A stretch of DNA of 59,432 nt from assembly GCF_000336575.1 (NCBI RefSeq), contig NZ_AOPO01000022.1, positions 1-59,432 of the forward strand, read 5' to 3'. Made by a program: the position numbers and the translations under genes. This stretch comes from Vreelandella titanicae BH1. Lineage in GTDB: Bacteria > Pseudomonadota > Gammaproteobacteria > Pseudomonadales > Halomonadaceae. Numbering within the stretch: the stretch's first letter is position 1; the number at the start of each line of letters is the position of its first letter. Below the pieces are notes generated by a model. That model did not search any database. It was not told the DNA's origin and saw only the letters and a program-made list of their open reading frames with translations. Shown here piece after piece: positions 51,368-59,432 of the stretch.

Positions 51368-52447
51368 TTGATTTTATTTCGATATCTAACTCGCGAAGTG
51401 TTACTCACCATGTCGGCGGTTGCTGGCATTCTGCTGCTGGTGATCATGGGCAGCCGCTTTATCCGCTATTTTTCGGACGCGGCGGAGGGTGATATTCCCG
51501 TCACCATGCTAGGCAGTCTGATGATGTTTCACCTGCCTGGCTTTATGGAACTGATTCTACCGCTGTCGTTTTTTCTAGGCATCCTGCTCGCCTACGGGCA
51601 GCTCTATATGAACAGCGAAATCACTGTAATGGTCGCCTGTGGGATGAGCCCCACGCGGCTATTGAAGGTGACGTTGCTGCCTGCCAGCGTGGTGGCGGTA
51701 CTGGTCGGTGTCTGCAGCCTGTGGCTAACGCCTTTTGGGGCGCTGCAAACCGAGACCGCGCTGGAAGAACAGCGCAGTCGCCTGGATGTTTCCGTGTTGG
51801 CGCCGGGGCGCTTTCAAGAGTTCGGCGGTGGCCGTACCGCTTACATCGGCAGCTTCTCAAGCGACGGAACGGAAATGCAGGATGTGCTGGTGCACGAGCA
51901 GAACCAACAAGGCGACGAAGGTGCTCACGACTACGTTACCCGGGCGGCATCGGGCTATCAGGAAACCCGCCTCGAAACGGGTAGCCGTTTTCTGGTGTTG
52001 GATGACGGTGAGCGCTACGGGGTGACGCCGGGCGATAAGAGCGCCGAGCGGCTAACGTTTGAGCGTTATACATTGCGACTAGGGCTGAATCGCGACCGGC
52101 AGGAACTGGATTCACTGGAGTACGCCACTACGCCTGCGCTATGGAGTAATCCAAGCCCCCGTGCCCAAGCCCAGTGGCAGTGGCGGGCAGGGCTCCCGCT
52201 TATGGTGTTTGTGCTGGCCTTGATGGCGCAGCCGCTTTCCCGGGTTAATCCCCGCCAGGGGCGCTTTGGCAAACTGCTGCCCGCGGTATTTTTATACGTC
52301 GCCTATCTTAGTCTGCTGCTCGCGGTTGTCGATGCGATTGGCAGTGGCACTTGGTCCACCACGCTGGGCGTGTGGCCAGTCCATGGGCTGTTTTTAGGGC
52401 TGGGCCTATTATTGCTATGGCGCTCGCAACGCAAGGGGATGCGCTAA
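51368..52447 (+). CDS. lptF: LPS export permease LptF
   Basis: Inner-membrane component of the LptB2FG transporter that extracts lipopolysaccharide and pushes it across the periplasm. 359 residues from a TTG start with GGAGAG shortly upstream, giving M-ILFRYLTREVLLTM, the family N-terminus. Six membrane helices, three before and three after a beta-jellyroll periplasmic domain (about 130-265). The stop overlaps the lptG start (TAATG). Confidence 0.95.
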   Translation: MILFRYLTREVLLTMSAVAGILLLVIMGSRFIRYFSDAAEGDIPVTMLGSLMMFHLPGFMELILPLSFFLGILLAYGQLYMNSEITVMVACGMSPTRLLKVTLLPASVVAVLVGVCSLWLTPFGALQTETALEEQRSRLDVSVLAPGRFQEFGGGRTAYIGSFSSDGTEMQDVLVHEQNQQGDEGAHDYVTRAASGYQETRLETGSRFLVLDDGERYGVTPGDKSAERLTFERYTLRLGLNRDRQELDSLEYATTPALWSNPSPRAQAQWQWRAGLPLMVFVLALMAQPLSRVNPRQGRFGKLLPAVFLYVAYLSLLLAVVDAIGSGTWSTTLGVWPVHGLFLGLGLLLLWRSQRKGMR

Positions 52448-53511
52448 TGGTGCTTGACCGTCTTGATCGTTATATCGCCCGCAACGTGCTGGCGGCCATT
52501 ATCGTCGTTCAGTTCGTGCTGCTGGGGTTGGATATTACCATCGCTTATATCGATGATTTAGGCGATGTGCAGGCGGGCTATACCGCCTTCGATGCGCTGC
52601 TTTACCTGCTAATGCGCACGCCTTGGCGATTCTATCAGTACGCCCCGGTAGCCGTATTAATTGGCGCGCTGATTGGCTTAGGCAGCATGGCTTCCAGCAA
52701 TGAGCTTACCGTTATGCGCGCCGCTGGGCGTTCTCTGGCGCGCATTGTATGGGGGGTGATGAAACCCGTGCTGGTGGTCGTGGTCGTGGTGCTGTTAGTT
52801 GCCGAATACGTTAGCCCACGCACCGAGCAGTATGCCGAGGCGTGGCGACTGGAAAAACTCCAGGGTGAAGGCGCCGTGTTGACCAGTCGCAGCGGCTGGC
52901 AGATAGAGGGTGACAGCGTCTACCGTTTTGGGGCAATTCGCGCGGATAACGTCGTGCTCGATTTAACCCGCTATCGCTTTGATGACCGCCAGCTGGTCGA
53001 AGCCACTTACGCTCAGCGCGCACACTGGGAAAACGATGCCTGGCGTTTGGAAAACGTCGCTACCACGCGTATTTTTGACGATCACACTGAGTCTGAGCAG
53101 ACGGCAAGCATGGGCTGGGACACCTCGTTCACCCCCACCCAGCTAGAGAGGCTGCTGCGCGATATTGAGAGTCAGGCGCCCAGCGAACTTTGGGCCTATG
53201 CCCAGTTCCTTGAAGAGCAGAACCTGCAGAATGATCAGGCACTGCTGTATTTTTGGCAGAAGATGTTGATGCCGCTCACCATGGGGTCGCTGGTGCTGAT
53301 TGCCGCCTCCTTTGTATTTGGCCCACTGCGCACCGTGGCCGCTGGTACTCGGGTGTTTTATGGCGTTGTCACTGGGCTGAGCTTTAAGTACGTTCAGGAT
53401 CTACTGGCGCCCGCCTCGACGATATTTGGCTTTTCACCCGTCTGGGCCGTACTGGTGCCGACTCTGGCCTGCGCCGGGGTCGGGATCTATTTTCTACGTC
53501 GCAATGGTTAA
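52447..53511 (+). CDS. lptG: LPS export permease LptG
   Basis: Partner of LptF in LPS transport. 354 residues from ATG 52447 (MVLDRLDRYIARNVL), one base overlapping the lptF stop. An in-frame opening to 52351 adds only lptF-internal sequence. Six membrane helices around a periplasmic jellyroll (about 130-270), with ELTVMRAAGRSLARIVWGVMKP as the coupling-helix region. Together with lpxD-lpxA-lpxB at the other end, the window covers both synthesis and export of LPS. Confidence 0.95.
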   Translation: MVLDRLDRYIARNVLAAIIVVQFVLLGLDITIAYIDDLGDVQAGYTAFDALLYLLMRTPWRFYQYAPVAVLIGALIGLGSMASSNELTVMRAAGRSLARIVWGVMKPVLVVVVVVLLVAEYVSPRTEQYAEAWRLEKLQGEGAVLTSRSGWQIEGDSVYRFGAIRADNVVLDLTRYRFDDRQLVEATYAQRAHWENDAWRLENVATTRIFDDHTESEQTASMGWDTSFTPTQLERLLRDIESQAPSELWAYAQFLEEQNLQNDQALLYFWQKMLMPLTMGSLVLIAASFVFGPLRTVAAGTRVFYGVVTGLSFKYVQDLLAPASTIFGFSPVWAVLVPTLACAGVGIYFLRRNG

Positions 53512-53578
53512 TGGCCGCAATAGTTAGCCATCACAGCCTCGTATCGTCCAGAAACAGCCAGCAACCACGAAGAGAACT

Positions 53579-54052
53579 ATGCAAACACGACGCTTTACTC
53601 AGTTGGACAGCGTATGGCCAGCCGGCCTTGGCCGACGACTGGGCGCCATGCTGTATGACGGCTTTTTGGTCACCGCGATTTGGATTGCGGTGACCGTCGT
53701 GCATATGCTGTTTTTCCGCTATGTGCTTGGTCAGCAGCCCGAAGAGATTGGCACCACGGCCAGCGATATCTGGAGCCTGCGCCTCATGCTGGTGTTTTTT
53801 GTCACGCTGTTTTTTGTTTTCTCCTGGTCGCGCGGTGGGATGACCTTGGGTATGCAGGCGTGGCGTTTACGGGTGCAATCGGCAGACGGGTATTCACTGA
53901 ACTTGAAGCAGTGCCTCATCCGCTGCGCGGTGGCGTGGCTCTCGCTGCTGGCGTTTGGTTTGGGCTACTTATGGGTGCTGTTCGATAAACAGCGGCGTAG
54001 CTGGCCGGATATTGCTTCCAACACGCAAACGGTGGTTTTGCCGAAAAAATAA
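53579..54052 (+). CDS. RDD family membrane protein
   Basis: 157 residues. The RDD hallmark lies in the first helix (GRRLGAMLYDGFLVTAIWIA), with Arg and Asp at the usual sites. A second helix and the conserved SRGGMTLGMQAWRLRVQ loop follow, then a C-terminal helix and DKQRRSWPDIAS. Proposed roles of the family include ion transport. It follows lptG by 67 bp; start ATG 53579 has AAGAGAA near it. Confidence 0.88.
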   Translation: MQTRRFTQLDSVWPAGLGRRLGAMLYDGFLVTAIWIAVTVVHMLFFRYVLGQQPEEIGTTASDIWSLRLMLVFFVTLFFVFSWSRGGMTLGMQAWRLRVQSADGYSLNLKQCLIRCAVAWLSLLAFGLGYLWVLFDKQRRSWPDIASNTQTVVLPKK

Positions 54053-54160
54053 TTTCAGCTGGCATGGGGCAAAAAGTGCTTTTACGCCAGTACGTTATTT
54101 GGCTGCTCTTGCGTATTAAGACGAATGGATAGCAAAAAGCAGTCATTTCTACTTGATAAG

Positions 54161-54179
54161 ATGTATGCGAATCATTTAC
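54161..54179. promoter_or_regulatory. Weak Fur-like box upstream of bfd
   Basis: The 19 bases here include AATCATT and match the 19-base Fur consensus at 11 positions. The site is about 30 bp before bfd, a gene commonly under iron control. Borderline match. Confidence 0.35.
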
Positions 54180-54210
54180 ATTCATCTCATGATTTTTATG
54201 AGGTGTCGCC

Positions 54211-54417
54211 ATGTACGTTTGCGTGTGCAAGGGAGTAACCGATCATCAAATTCGCCAGCACGTTAGCGACGGAGCGCGCAGCTGGCGAGAAGTACGCGAA
54301 GCAACCGGCTGCGCAACGCAGTGCGGTAAGTGCGCGTGCTACGCTAAATCAATTACCCGCGATGCCGTTCAGGAAGCACGTCAAGAAGCCGATATGGGCC
54401 TTGCCTACGCCGTGTGA
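54211..54417 (+). CDS. bfd: Bacterioferritin-associated ferredoxin
   Basis: 68-residue [2Fe-2S] protein that docks on bacterioferritin and passes electrons to free stored iron. Cluster cysteines are in YVCVCKGVTDHQI (C4, C6) and CATQCGKCACYA (C39/C42 region). The residues after the first pair, GVTDHQIR, are typical of Bfd. The start follows GAGG. bfr lies 191 bp downstream on the same strand, so release and storage genes are side by side. Confidence 0.95.
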   Translation: MYVCVCKGVTDHQIRQHVSDGARSWREVREATGCATQCGKCACYAKSITRDAVQEARQEADMGLAYAV

Positions 54418-54464
54418 CGCGAATCACTATTGTTAGGGTTATCTTTAGCAAATAACTGATTTGC

Positions 54465-54492
54465 TTGAACTTTTAATCATCTTATCTATACT
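54465..54492 (+). promoter_or_regulatory. Probable bfr promoter
   Basis: TTGAAC (54465-54470), 16-bp spacer, TATACT (54487-54492), about 115 bp before bfr. It gives bfr its own promoter apart from bfd. A second AT-rich region, TTGATC near 54553, could be another. Confidence 0.55.
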
Positions 54493-54608
54493 CTCAGAAA
54501 CGCTGGGGGTATAGCTATTTGCGCCTATACTCTTCTCCAAACGTAACTGCTTGATCGTATTGTCTAAACTAGATTAAACATCAGCATTACAGTAGAAAAG
54601 GTGACGTC

Positions 54609-55091
54609 ATGAAAGGTGATACGAAAGTTATTGAGCATCTCAATAAGGCGCTCGGCAACGAACTGGTTGCGATCAATCAGTACTTTTTGCACGCCAAGAT
54701 GTACAAAGACTGGGGCCTAAAAGCACTCGCCAAGTGGGAATACGATGAGTCCATCGAAGAGATGCAGCACGCTGACAAGATCATCGAGCGCATTCTATTC
54801 CTGGAAGGCATTCCCAACCTGCAAGACCTGGGCAAGCTGCACATTGGCGAAAACGTCAAAGAGATGCTCGAAAGCGATCTAAAAATTGAGCACGATGGCC
54901 GCAACGACTACATCGAAGCCATCACCTATTGCGAAAGCGTTAAAGATTACGTTACCCGCGACATGCTCCGCGATCTGCTCGCCGACGAAGAAGACCATAT
55001 CGACCACATCGAAACGGAACTTGGTTTGATCGACAAGGTAGGTATTCAGAATTACATGCAACGCCAAATGCAGATGGCAGGCGACGAGTAA
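54609..55091 (+). CDS. bfr: Bacterioferritin
   Basis: Haem-containing 24-mer that oxidises and stores iron. 160 residues. Ferroxidase ligands are in place: E18, E51, H54, then E94, E127 and H130 by alignment; the haem-ligating M52 is in IEEMQHAD. It is thus a true haem-binding subunit with an active iron site, not the degenerate type. It is followed by a strong terminator and preceded by bfd. Confidence 0.97.
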   Translation: MKGDTKVIEHLNKALGNELVAINQYFLHAKMYKDWGLKALAKWEYDESIEEMQHADKIIERILFLEGIPNLQDLGKLHIGENVKEMLESDLKIEHDGRNDYIEAITYCESVKDYVTRDMLRDLLADEEDHIDHIETELGLIDKVGIQNYMQRQMQMAGDE

Positions 55092-55142
55092 AACGCTATC
55101 GCGCGTATGTATAGAAGTAAGCTAGCAACCAAAACTAGCTAA

Positions 55143-55178
55143 AAAGCAGCCAGTCAGGGCTAACTGACTGGCTGCTTT
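55143..55178 (+). terminator. Terminator after bfr
   Basis: AAAGCAGCCAGTCAG (55143-55157) and CTGACTGGCTGCTTT (55164-55178), a perfect 15-bp stem with a six-base loop. The T's of the 3' arm and following TTCT give the U-tract. About 50 bp after the bfr stop. Confidence 0.85.
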
Positions 55179-55427
55179 CGTTCTAAAGTCCCCTTTGACC
55201 TATCGATTTTCCCGCTTCCCTTTTCCCCTATGTGTTCCTTCACTACTTACCCATCTTCGCGGCAACCTGGGTTTAGCGCTGAGGTGTGCCGATAGCCAAC
55301 GGTGCTAACTTAGCCAGTGAGTGTCATAAGCCTGACATCGTTATGGTGTTGGATAGTTAATCGGACATAGCAAGTTTAATAACTTAATCAGTCGTTTCTT
55401 AAGCTTAAGCAAGGGATTAACTCCATC
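55179..55427 (+). promoter_or_regulatory. Upstream region of the phytase-like gene with Pho box
   Basis: 249 bp without a gene. A Pho box lies at 55321-55338: two seven-base units, gTGTCAT and CTGaCAT, separated by AAGC. They match the PhoB half-site CTGTCAT at 12 of 14 positions, with the right four-base spacing. A possible -10, GATAGT, lies at 55352-55357. Induction by phosphate limitation through PhoB is a strong inference. Confidence 0.75.
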
Positions 55428-57599
55428 ATGATACTCAAACGCAGACCAACCCTGTTGGCGCTGGCTGCTGTGCTGGCCGCCACGCAAGCGGCAGGCGCGG
55501 CAGATAAGCATTTCAACCGCATCGCCAGCTTCGCGGTTCCCGATAACATGGCCGAGGGCGAGGATCGTACACGCGAGACCGCGCCTGAAATCATTGCTGC
55601 CTCCGGTGATGGCATGACGCTGGTGTATACCGATAGCCCGCTGGGCGTGATCGGGCGCATCGATATCAGCGACCCGGCTAATCCGCAACCGCTGGGTAAT
55701 ATCGTTATGGACGGTGAGCCTACGGCCGTATCGGTGCTCGGCAATATGGCCTATGTCGGAGTGAATACATCGGCTTCCTACAGCGAACCTTCCGGGGAAC
55801 TGCGTACGGTCGATTTAGCCAGTGGCGAGATACTCGCCTCCTGCCCGCTGGACGGACAGCCCGATAGTGTGGCTTCCGCTGCGGCCCCCGATGGGCGCTT
55901 TGTCGCTGTCGCCATTGAGAATGAACGCGACGAAGAGGCGGGTGATGGACGTGTACCGCAGATGCCCGGCGGTTCCGTGGCACTGGTGGAGATCAATGCG
56001 GAAGGGCTGGTTAACTGCGACAGCCTGCTCTACGCCGACGTAACCGGGCTCGCCGAGATCGCCCCCGAGGATCCCGAGCCGGAGTTTGTCGATATCAATA
56101 CCCTGGGTGAGACCGTCGTCACCGTGCAGGAGAACAACCACCTGGTGGTGCTCGACTACGCCGGAAAGGTGGTGGCGGATTTCAGTGCCGGGACTGTCGA
56201 CCTGGACGGCATTGACGCCAGCGATGACGGTGCGCTGATTTTCAACGAGCAGCAAGCCGAGCGCCTGCGTGAGCCGGACGCTTTGCAGTGGATCGACAAC
56301 GACCACTTCGCTATTGCCAACGAAGGCGATATGGATGGCGGCGCGCGCGGCTGGACGATCTTCAACAAGCGTGGCGAGGTGGTATACGAGTCAGGTACTT
56401 CATTCGAGCGCGCGGTGATTGAAGCGGGTCACTACCCCGATAAGCGTTCGGATGCCAAAGGCAGCGAGCCGGAGGGGATGGAGTTTGCGGTGTTCGAAGG
56501 TACGCCCTATGTCTTCCTGCTTTCCGAGCGCGGCTCGCTGGTGGGCGTTTATGACGTTAGCAACCTGGCCGAACCGCAGCTCACCCAGCTACTGCCCTCG
56601 GGCCTGTCTCCCGAAGGCGCCGTGGCGATTCCCAGCCGTGGCCTGTTAGCCACCGCCAATGAAGGGGATCTGGGCGAAGACGGCGGCCCCCGCGCCCATG
56701 TCATGATTTATCAATACCAGGATGCGCCAGCGGTCTATCCCACCCTGACCTCGGCGGGCGCTGATGAACTGATCGGCTGGGGCGCACTTTCCGGTTTGGT
56801 CGCCGCTGATGACATGCTCTACGCGGTCAACGACAGCTTCTACAGCGCCCAGCCGCGCATCTTTACCATCGACCCCTCAGCCTCCCCGGCGCGGATTACG
56901 GCAGCACTGGACGTGACCCGCAACGGTGAGCCTGCGCTAGGGCTGGATATGGAAGGCATTACCACCGATGGTGAAGGTGGCTTCTGGGTCGCTTCCGAAG
57001 GTAACGACAAAGGCCTTGCCAACACCCTTTATCATGTGGGGTCCGACGGCGAGATTATCCAAGGAATTGCACTGCCCGAGGCGCTCGCTCAACAGGCATT
57101 GAAGTGGGGATTAGAAGGCGTCACGCGCATTGATGATCAACTGTGGCTGGCGGTGCAGCGCCCTTGGCAGGATGACCCCGAGGGCATGGTCAAGCTGCTG
57201 CGTTTTGATATCGACAGTGGTGAGTGGGGCGCTGTTCATTACCCGTTGGATAACGTGGAACAGGGTTGGATTGGCCTCTCCGAAATCACCGCCCATGGCG
57301 ATTGGCTTTATTTGATCGAGCGCGACAACCAGATCGGCGCCGAGGCGAAGGTTAAGCAAGTGACCCGCGTTGCCCTGGACGGCCTGGAACCCGCCCCGCT
57401 GGGCGGTGAGCTGCCGGTGGTCGAGAAACAGCTAGTGCGCGACCTGATTCCCGACCTGGCCAGCTACAACGGCTTTGTGGTGGACAAGATTGAAGGAATG
57501 GCGATCAACGATAATGGCAACGCCTGGCTGGTCAGCGACAACGACGGTGTGGACGATAGTTCCGGCGAGACCTACTTCTGGTCAATACCCCTAGAGTAG
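55428..57599 (+). CDS. Secreted phytase-like beta-propeller protein
   Basis: 723 residues. Signal peptide 1-24 ends AGA before ADKHF. Repeated beta-propeller-like segments lie in the first half (VYTDSPLGVIGRIDIS, AYVGVNTSASYSEPSGEL, VVTVQENNHLVVLDY), and the C-terminal half matches the esterase-like-phytase (PF13449) pattern: LGLDMEGITTDGEGGFWVASEGN and KIEGMAINDNGNAWLVSDND, with acid clusters for Ca2+. Probably periplasmic or released; may free phosphate from organic esters. The Pho box upstream supports a phosphate-scavenging role. Followed by a good terminator. Confidence 0.8.
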   Translation: MILKRRPTLLALAAVLAATQAAGAADKHFNRIASFAVPDNMAEGEDRTRETAPEIIAASGDGMTLVYTDSPLGVIGRIDISDPANPQPLGNIVMDGEPTAVSVLGNMAYVGVNTSASYSEPSGELRTVDLASGEILASCPLDGQPDSVASAAAPDGRFVAVAIENERDEEAGDGRVPQMPGGSVALVEINAEGLVNCDSLLYADVTGLAEIAPEDPEPEFVDINTLGETVVTVQENNHLVVLDYAGKVVADFSAGTVDLDGIDASDDGALIFNEQQAERLREPDALQWIDNDHFAIANEGDMDGGARGWTIFNKRGEVVYESGTSFERAVIEAGHYPDKRSDAKGSEPEGMEFAVFEGTPYVFLLSERGSLVGVYDVSNLAEPQLTQLLPSGLSPEGAVAIPSRGLLATANEGDLGEDGGPRAHVMIYQYQDAPAVYPTLTSAGADELIGWGALSGLVAADDMLYAVNDSFYSAQPRIFTIDPSASPARITAALDVTRNGEPALGLDMEGITTDGEGGFWVASEGNDKGLANTLYHVGSDGEIIQGIALPEALAQQALKWGLEGVTRIDDQLWLAVQRPWQDDPEGMVKLLRFDIDSGEWGAVHYPLDNVEQGWIGLSEITAHGDWLYLIERDNQIGAEAKVKQVTRVALDGLEPAPLGGELPVVEKQLVRDLIPDLASYNGFVVDKIEGMAINDNGNAWLVSDNDGVDDSSGETYFWSIPLE

Positions 57600-57696
57600 G
57601 CCCTGCCTGTATTCGTCTATACCGCAGTAGCATGGAAGCGATAAACATGAGGAGTAGGGGAGAAAAGGTAGGATAAAAGAGATAGTAGAAAAAGCG

Positions 57697-57743
57697 AGGG
57701 CACGCATCAAACACGGTTATGTGGCTGATGTGTGCCCTTTTTT
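57697..57743 (+). terminator. Terminator after the phytase-like gene
   Basis: AGGGCACGCATCA (57697-57709) pairs with TGATGTGTGCCCT (57726-57738) through 13 bp with one G-U, 16-base loop, then a run of six T's (57738-57743). A clean Rho-independent terminator between two convergent genes. Confidence 0.9.
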
Positions 57744-57811
57744 GTGGCGTGACTCTTGTGTGAAGAGCGTCCTGTGAAGAGAGTGTGGCGGTAACGTTAT
57801 GGAGCGCCTAA

Positions 57812-59281
57812 CTATTTAGCGGCAATCGCCTCACCGCTGTCCACAAACTGGCTTGGTACCGCCGGCTCATCAACAGCAAAAGTTGCCCGGCTTAGGCGAC
57901 GGACACGCTTCATAAACAGCGCAATGCAAAGGAGTGTGCCTAACGCGGCCACCACATAGCTTAGCTGCAGCGGTAGACCAAAACCGATCGGCGCGTAGGC
58001 TAAGTAGGTAAACGTGGCCATGGTCATAAAGGTGGCTGGGATCGAGGTAATCCAGTGAGGCTTACGCGACAGCACCAGGTACATGGTGCCTACCCACAGC
58101 GCGATCACGGCGGTGGTTTGGTTCGCCCAGGAGAAGTAGCGCCACAGCAGTGTGAAGTCCATGTGCGTTAACGCGTAAGACACCACAAACAGCGGTAGAG
58201 CGACCATGACGCGCTTCATAATCGGCTTTTGATCGATCTTAATGTAGTCGGCGATGATCATCCGCGCGCTGCGGAAAGCGGTATCGCCCGAGGTGATCGG
58301 CAGCACAATAACGCCGAGTACCGCCAGGGTGCCGCCTATAGCGCCGAGCATGGTGGTAGACACTTCGCTTACCACCGCAGCAGGGCCACCGGCCGCCAGC
58401 ACATCGGAAAGCGACTGGTCGCCATAGAACAGGCTCATGGCGGCGGCCGCCCAGATCATCGCGATAATGCCTTCGGTGATCATCATGCCGTAGAAAATTT
58501 TGCGACCATTGGTTTCGTTTTGGGTGGTGCGCGAAATAATCGGCGTTTGGGTGGCATGAAAACCTGAAAGCGCGCCGCAGGAGATGGTTAAAAACAGCAG
58601 CGGGAAAATCGGTGCGGCGTCAGGGTGCATGTTCTGGAACGAGAGCTCAGGAATCGGAGCGCCCGTGATGATCAAGCCGATACCGATACCCGCCGCGCTG
58701 AACAGCAGCAGGGCGCCAAAATAGGGGTAGATACGGCCAATGACCTTATCAATCGGCAGCAGGGTGGCAATCAAGTAATAAATAAAGATAGCGACGATGA
58801 TCAGCGTTAACGACAGCGAGGTCATATTGGCCAGCAGCGCCGCAGGCGAGGTGACGAATACCGTACCGACTAAAAGCAGCAGCAGAATCGCGAAACCATT
58901 GACCACATGCTTCATCGCTTTACCCAGGAACTTGCCGGCCAGTTGCGGCAGGTGAGCGCCGTGGTTGCGGATCGAGATCATGCCGGTCAGGTAATCGTGA
59001 ACAGCACCGGCAAAGATACAGCCAATCACAATCCACACAAACGCCACTGGCCCATACAGAGCGCCGAGAATCGGGCCAAAAATAGGGCCGACACCGGCAA
59101 TGTTTAATAACTGAATGAGTGAATTGCGCGTAGTGTTCATCGGCACATAGTCGATGTTGTCGCGCATGCTGAAAGCGGGCGTTTGACGCTTGCGGTCAGT
59201 GACAAACACACGCTCAACGAATTTCCCATAGGTAAAGTAGCCCGCTATCAGCAGCAGGATCGATACGATAAAGGTGATCAT
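57812..59281 (-). CDS. Carbon starvation protein CstA-family transporter (short form)
   Basis: 489 residues, about 13 membrane helices. CstA hallmarks: TRNSLIQLLNIAGVGPIFGPILGALYGPVAFVWIVIGCIFAGAVHDYLTGMISIRNHG in the first 115 residues (given in parts: NIAGVGPIFGPILGALYG and GAVHDYLTGMISIRNHG) and SGFHATQTPIISRTTQNE in the middle. E. coli CstA is about 700 residues and takes up pyruvate and peptides; this 489-residue form lacks the long C-terminal part and belongs to a common shorter group. Substrate probably pyruvate or another small organic acid. Confidence 0.9.
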   Translation of the reverse strand: MITFIVSILLLIAGYFTYGKFVERVFVTDRKRQTPAFSMRDNIDYVPMNTTRNSLIQLLNIAGVGPIFGPILGALYGPVAFVWIVIGCIFAGAVHDYLTGMISIRNHGAHLPQLAGKFLGKAMKHVVNGFAILLLLLVGTVFVTSPAALLANMTSLSLTLIIVAIFIYYLIATLLPIDKVIGRIYPYFGALLLFSAAGIGIGLIITGAPIPELSFQNMHPDAAPIFPLLFLTISCGALSGFHATQTPIISRTTQNETNGRKIFYGMMITEGIIAMIWAAAAMSLFYGDQSLSDVLAAGGPAAVVSEVSTTMLGAIGGTLAVLGVIVLPITSGDTAFRSARMIIADYIKIDQKPIMKRVMVALPLFVVSYALTHMDFTLLWRYFSWANQTTAVIALWVGTMYLVLSRKPHWITSIPATFMTMATFTYLAYAPIGFGLPLQLSYVVAALGTLLCIALFMKRVRRLSRATFAVDEPAVPSQFVDSGEAIAAK

Positions 59282-59432
59282 CTAAGGTACCTAGAGCAGT
59301 GAGGGGGATGGGCGAGCATGTCGGTGAGCATGCAAGCAGGCACTTCTTTAGCAGAGCTGAATGTACAGATAACCACTATAAAATCACAGCTAGACTTTAG
59401 TGGGCCGTAAGCAAAAAAAAGGACAGCCGAGA
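59282..59432. promoter_or_regulatory. Upstream region of the CstA-family gene
   Basis: 151 bp to the window end. On the minus strand a CRP half-site TGTGA (59384-59388 as TCACA on plus) is present, but the second half is poor. A run of A's lies at 59414-59421. No gene or strong promoter can be marked. Confidence 0.3.

Noticed and set aside
59375..59395. CRP site upstream of the CstA-family gene
   Set aside because: TGTGA half is present but the second half does not match; cannot be supported.

Overview
The window is chromosomal DNA from a gammaproteobacterium, most probably a member of the Halomonadaceae (Halomonas/Vreelandella type). The evidence is the moderately high GC content, the acidic proteins, the gene orders (rseP to tilS, ubiD-fre, divergent pepA and lptFG) and protein sequences close in style to that family. 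No rRNA, tRNA, CRISPR array, intact transposase or phage genes were seen.

Layout. Bases 1-14906 hold the conserved envelope and replication block on the plus strand: dxr (3' end), rseP, bamA, skp, lpxD, fabZ, lpxA, lpxB, rnhB, dnaE, accA, tilS. It covers isoprenoid and lipid A synthesis, outer-membrane assembly, fatty-acid synthesis, RNA primer removal and the replicative polymerase. ppx follows on the minus strand, converging on and overlapping tilS. Then come a long non-coding rho leader, rho, ubiD and a fre-like flavin reductase. A 42-residue membrane protein precedes the aromatic pathway gene for DAHP synthase. That gene is headed by an unusual control region: two successive short ORFs rich in Phe/Tyr/Trp codons with a strong terminator between them.

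Bases 22461-38748 are accessory: small envelope proteins and lipoproteins, glyoxalase I, a SelD-type flavoprotein, a diguanylate cyclase, and a tight minus-strand operon. The operon holds ynjBCD (ABC importer), two glycosyltransferases of the so-called arsenosugar families and a TVP38-flavoprotein disulfide reductase fusion, with a kinase-like gene just upstream. A PPOX-family and a GNAT gene follow. A small module (orphan polyamine-type binding protein plus an unusual ClC protein) sits next to a truncated antitoxin-like gene, which looks like an insertion scar in front of valS.

Bases 41939-53511 carry a stretched pepA-holC-valS cluster with ilvE, an MFS gene, a Spy-like protein and an AT-rich island interposed, then divergent lptFG. 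The end holds an RDD protein, bfd and bfr (iron storage and release), a phytase-like secreted protein with a good Pho box, and a short CstA-type transporter.

The most notable signals are the tandem aromatic leader peptides before the DAHP synthase gene and the ynjBCD/glycosyltransferase/TVP38-reductase operon. Next are the ClC protein lacking both proton-pathway glutamates, the loss of trxA in front of rho, and the unannotated 42-residue membrane protein.
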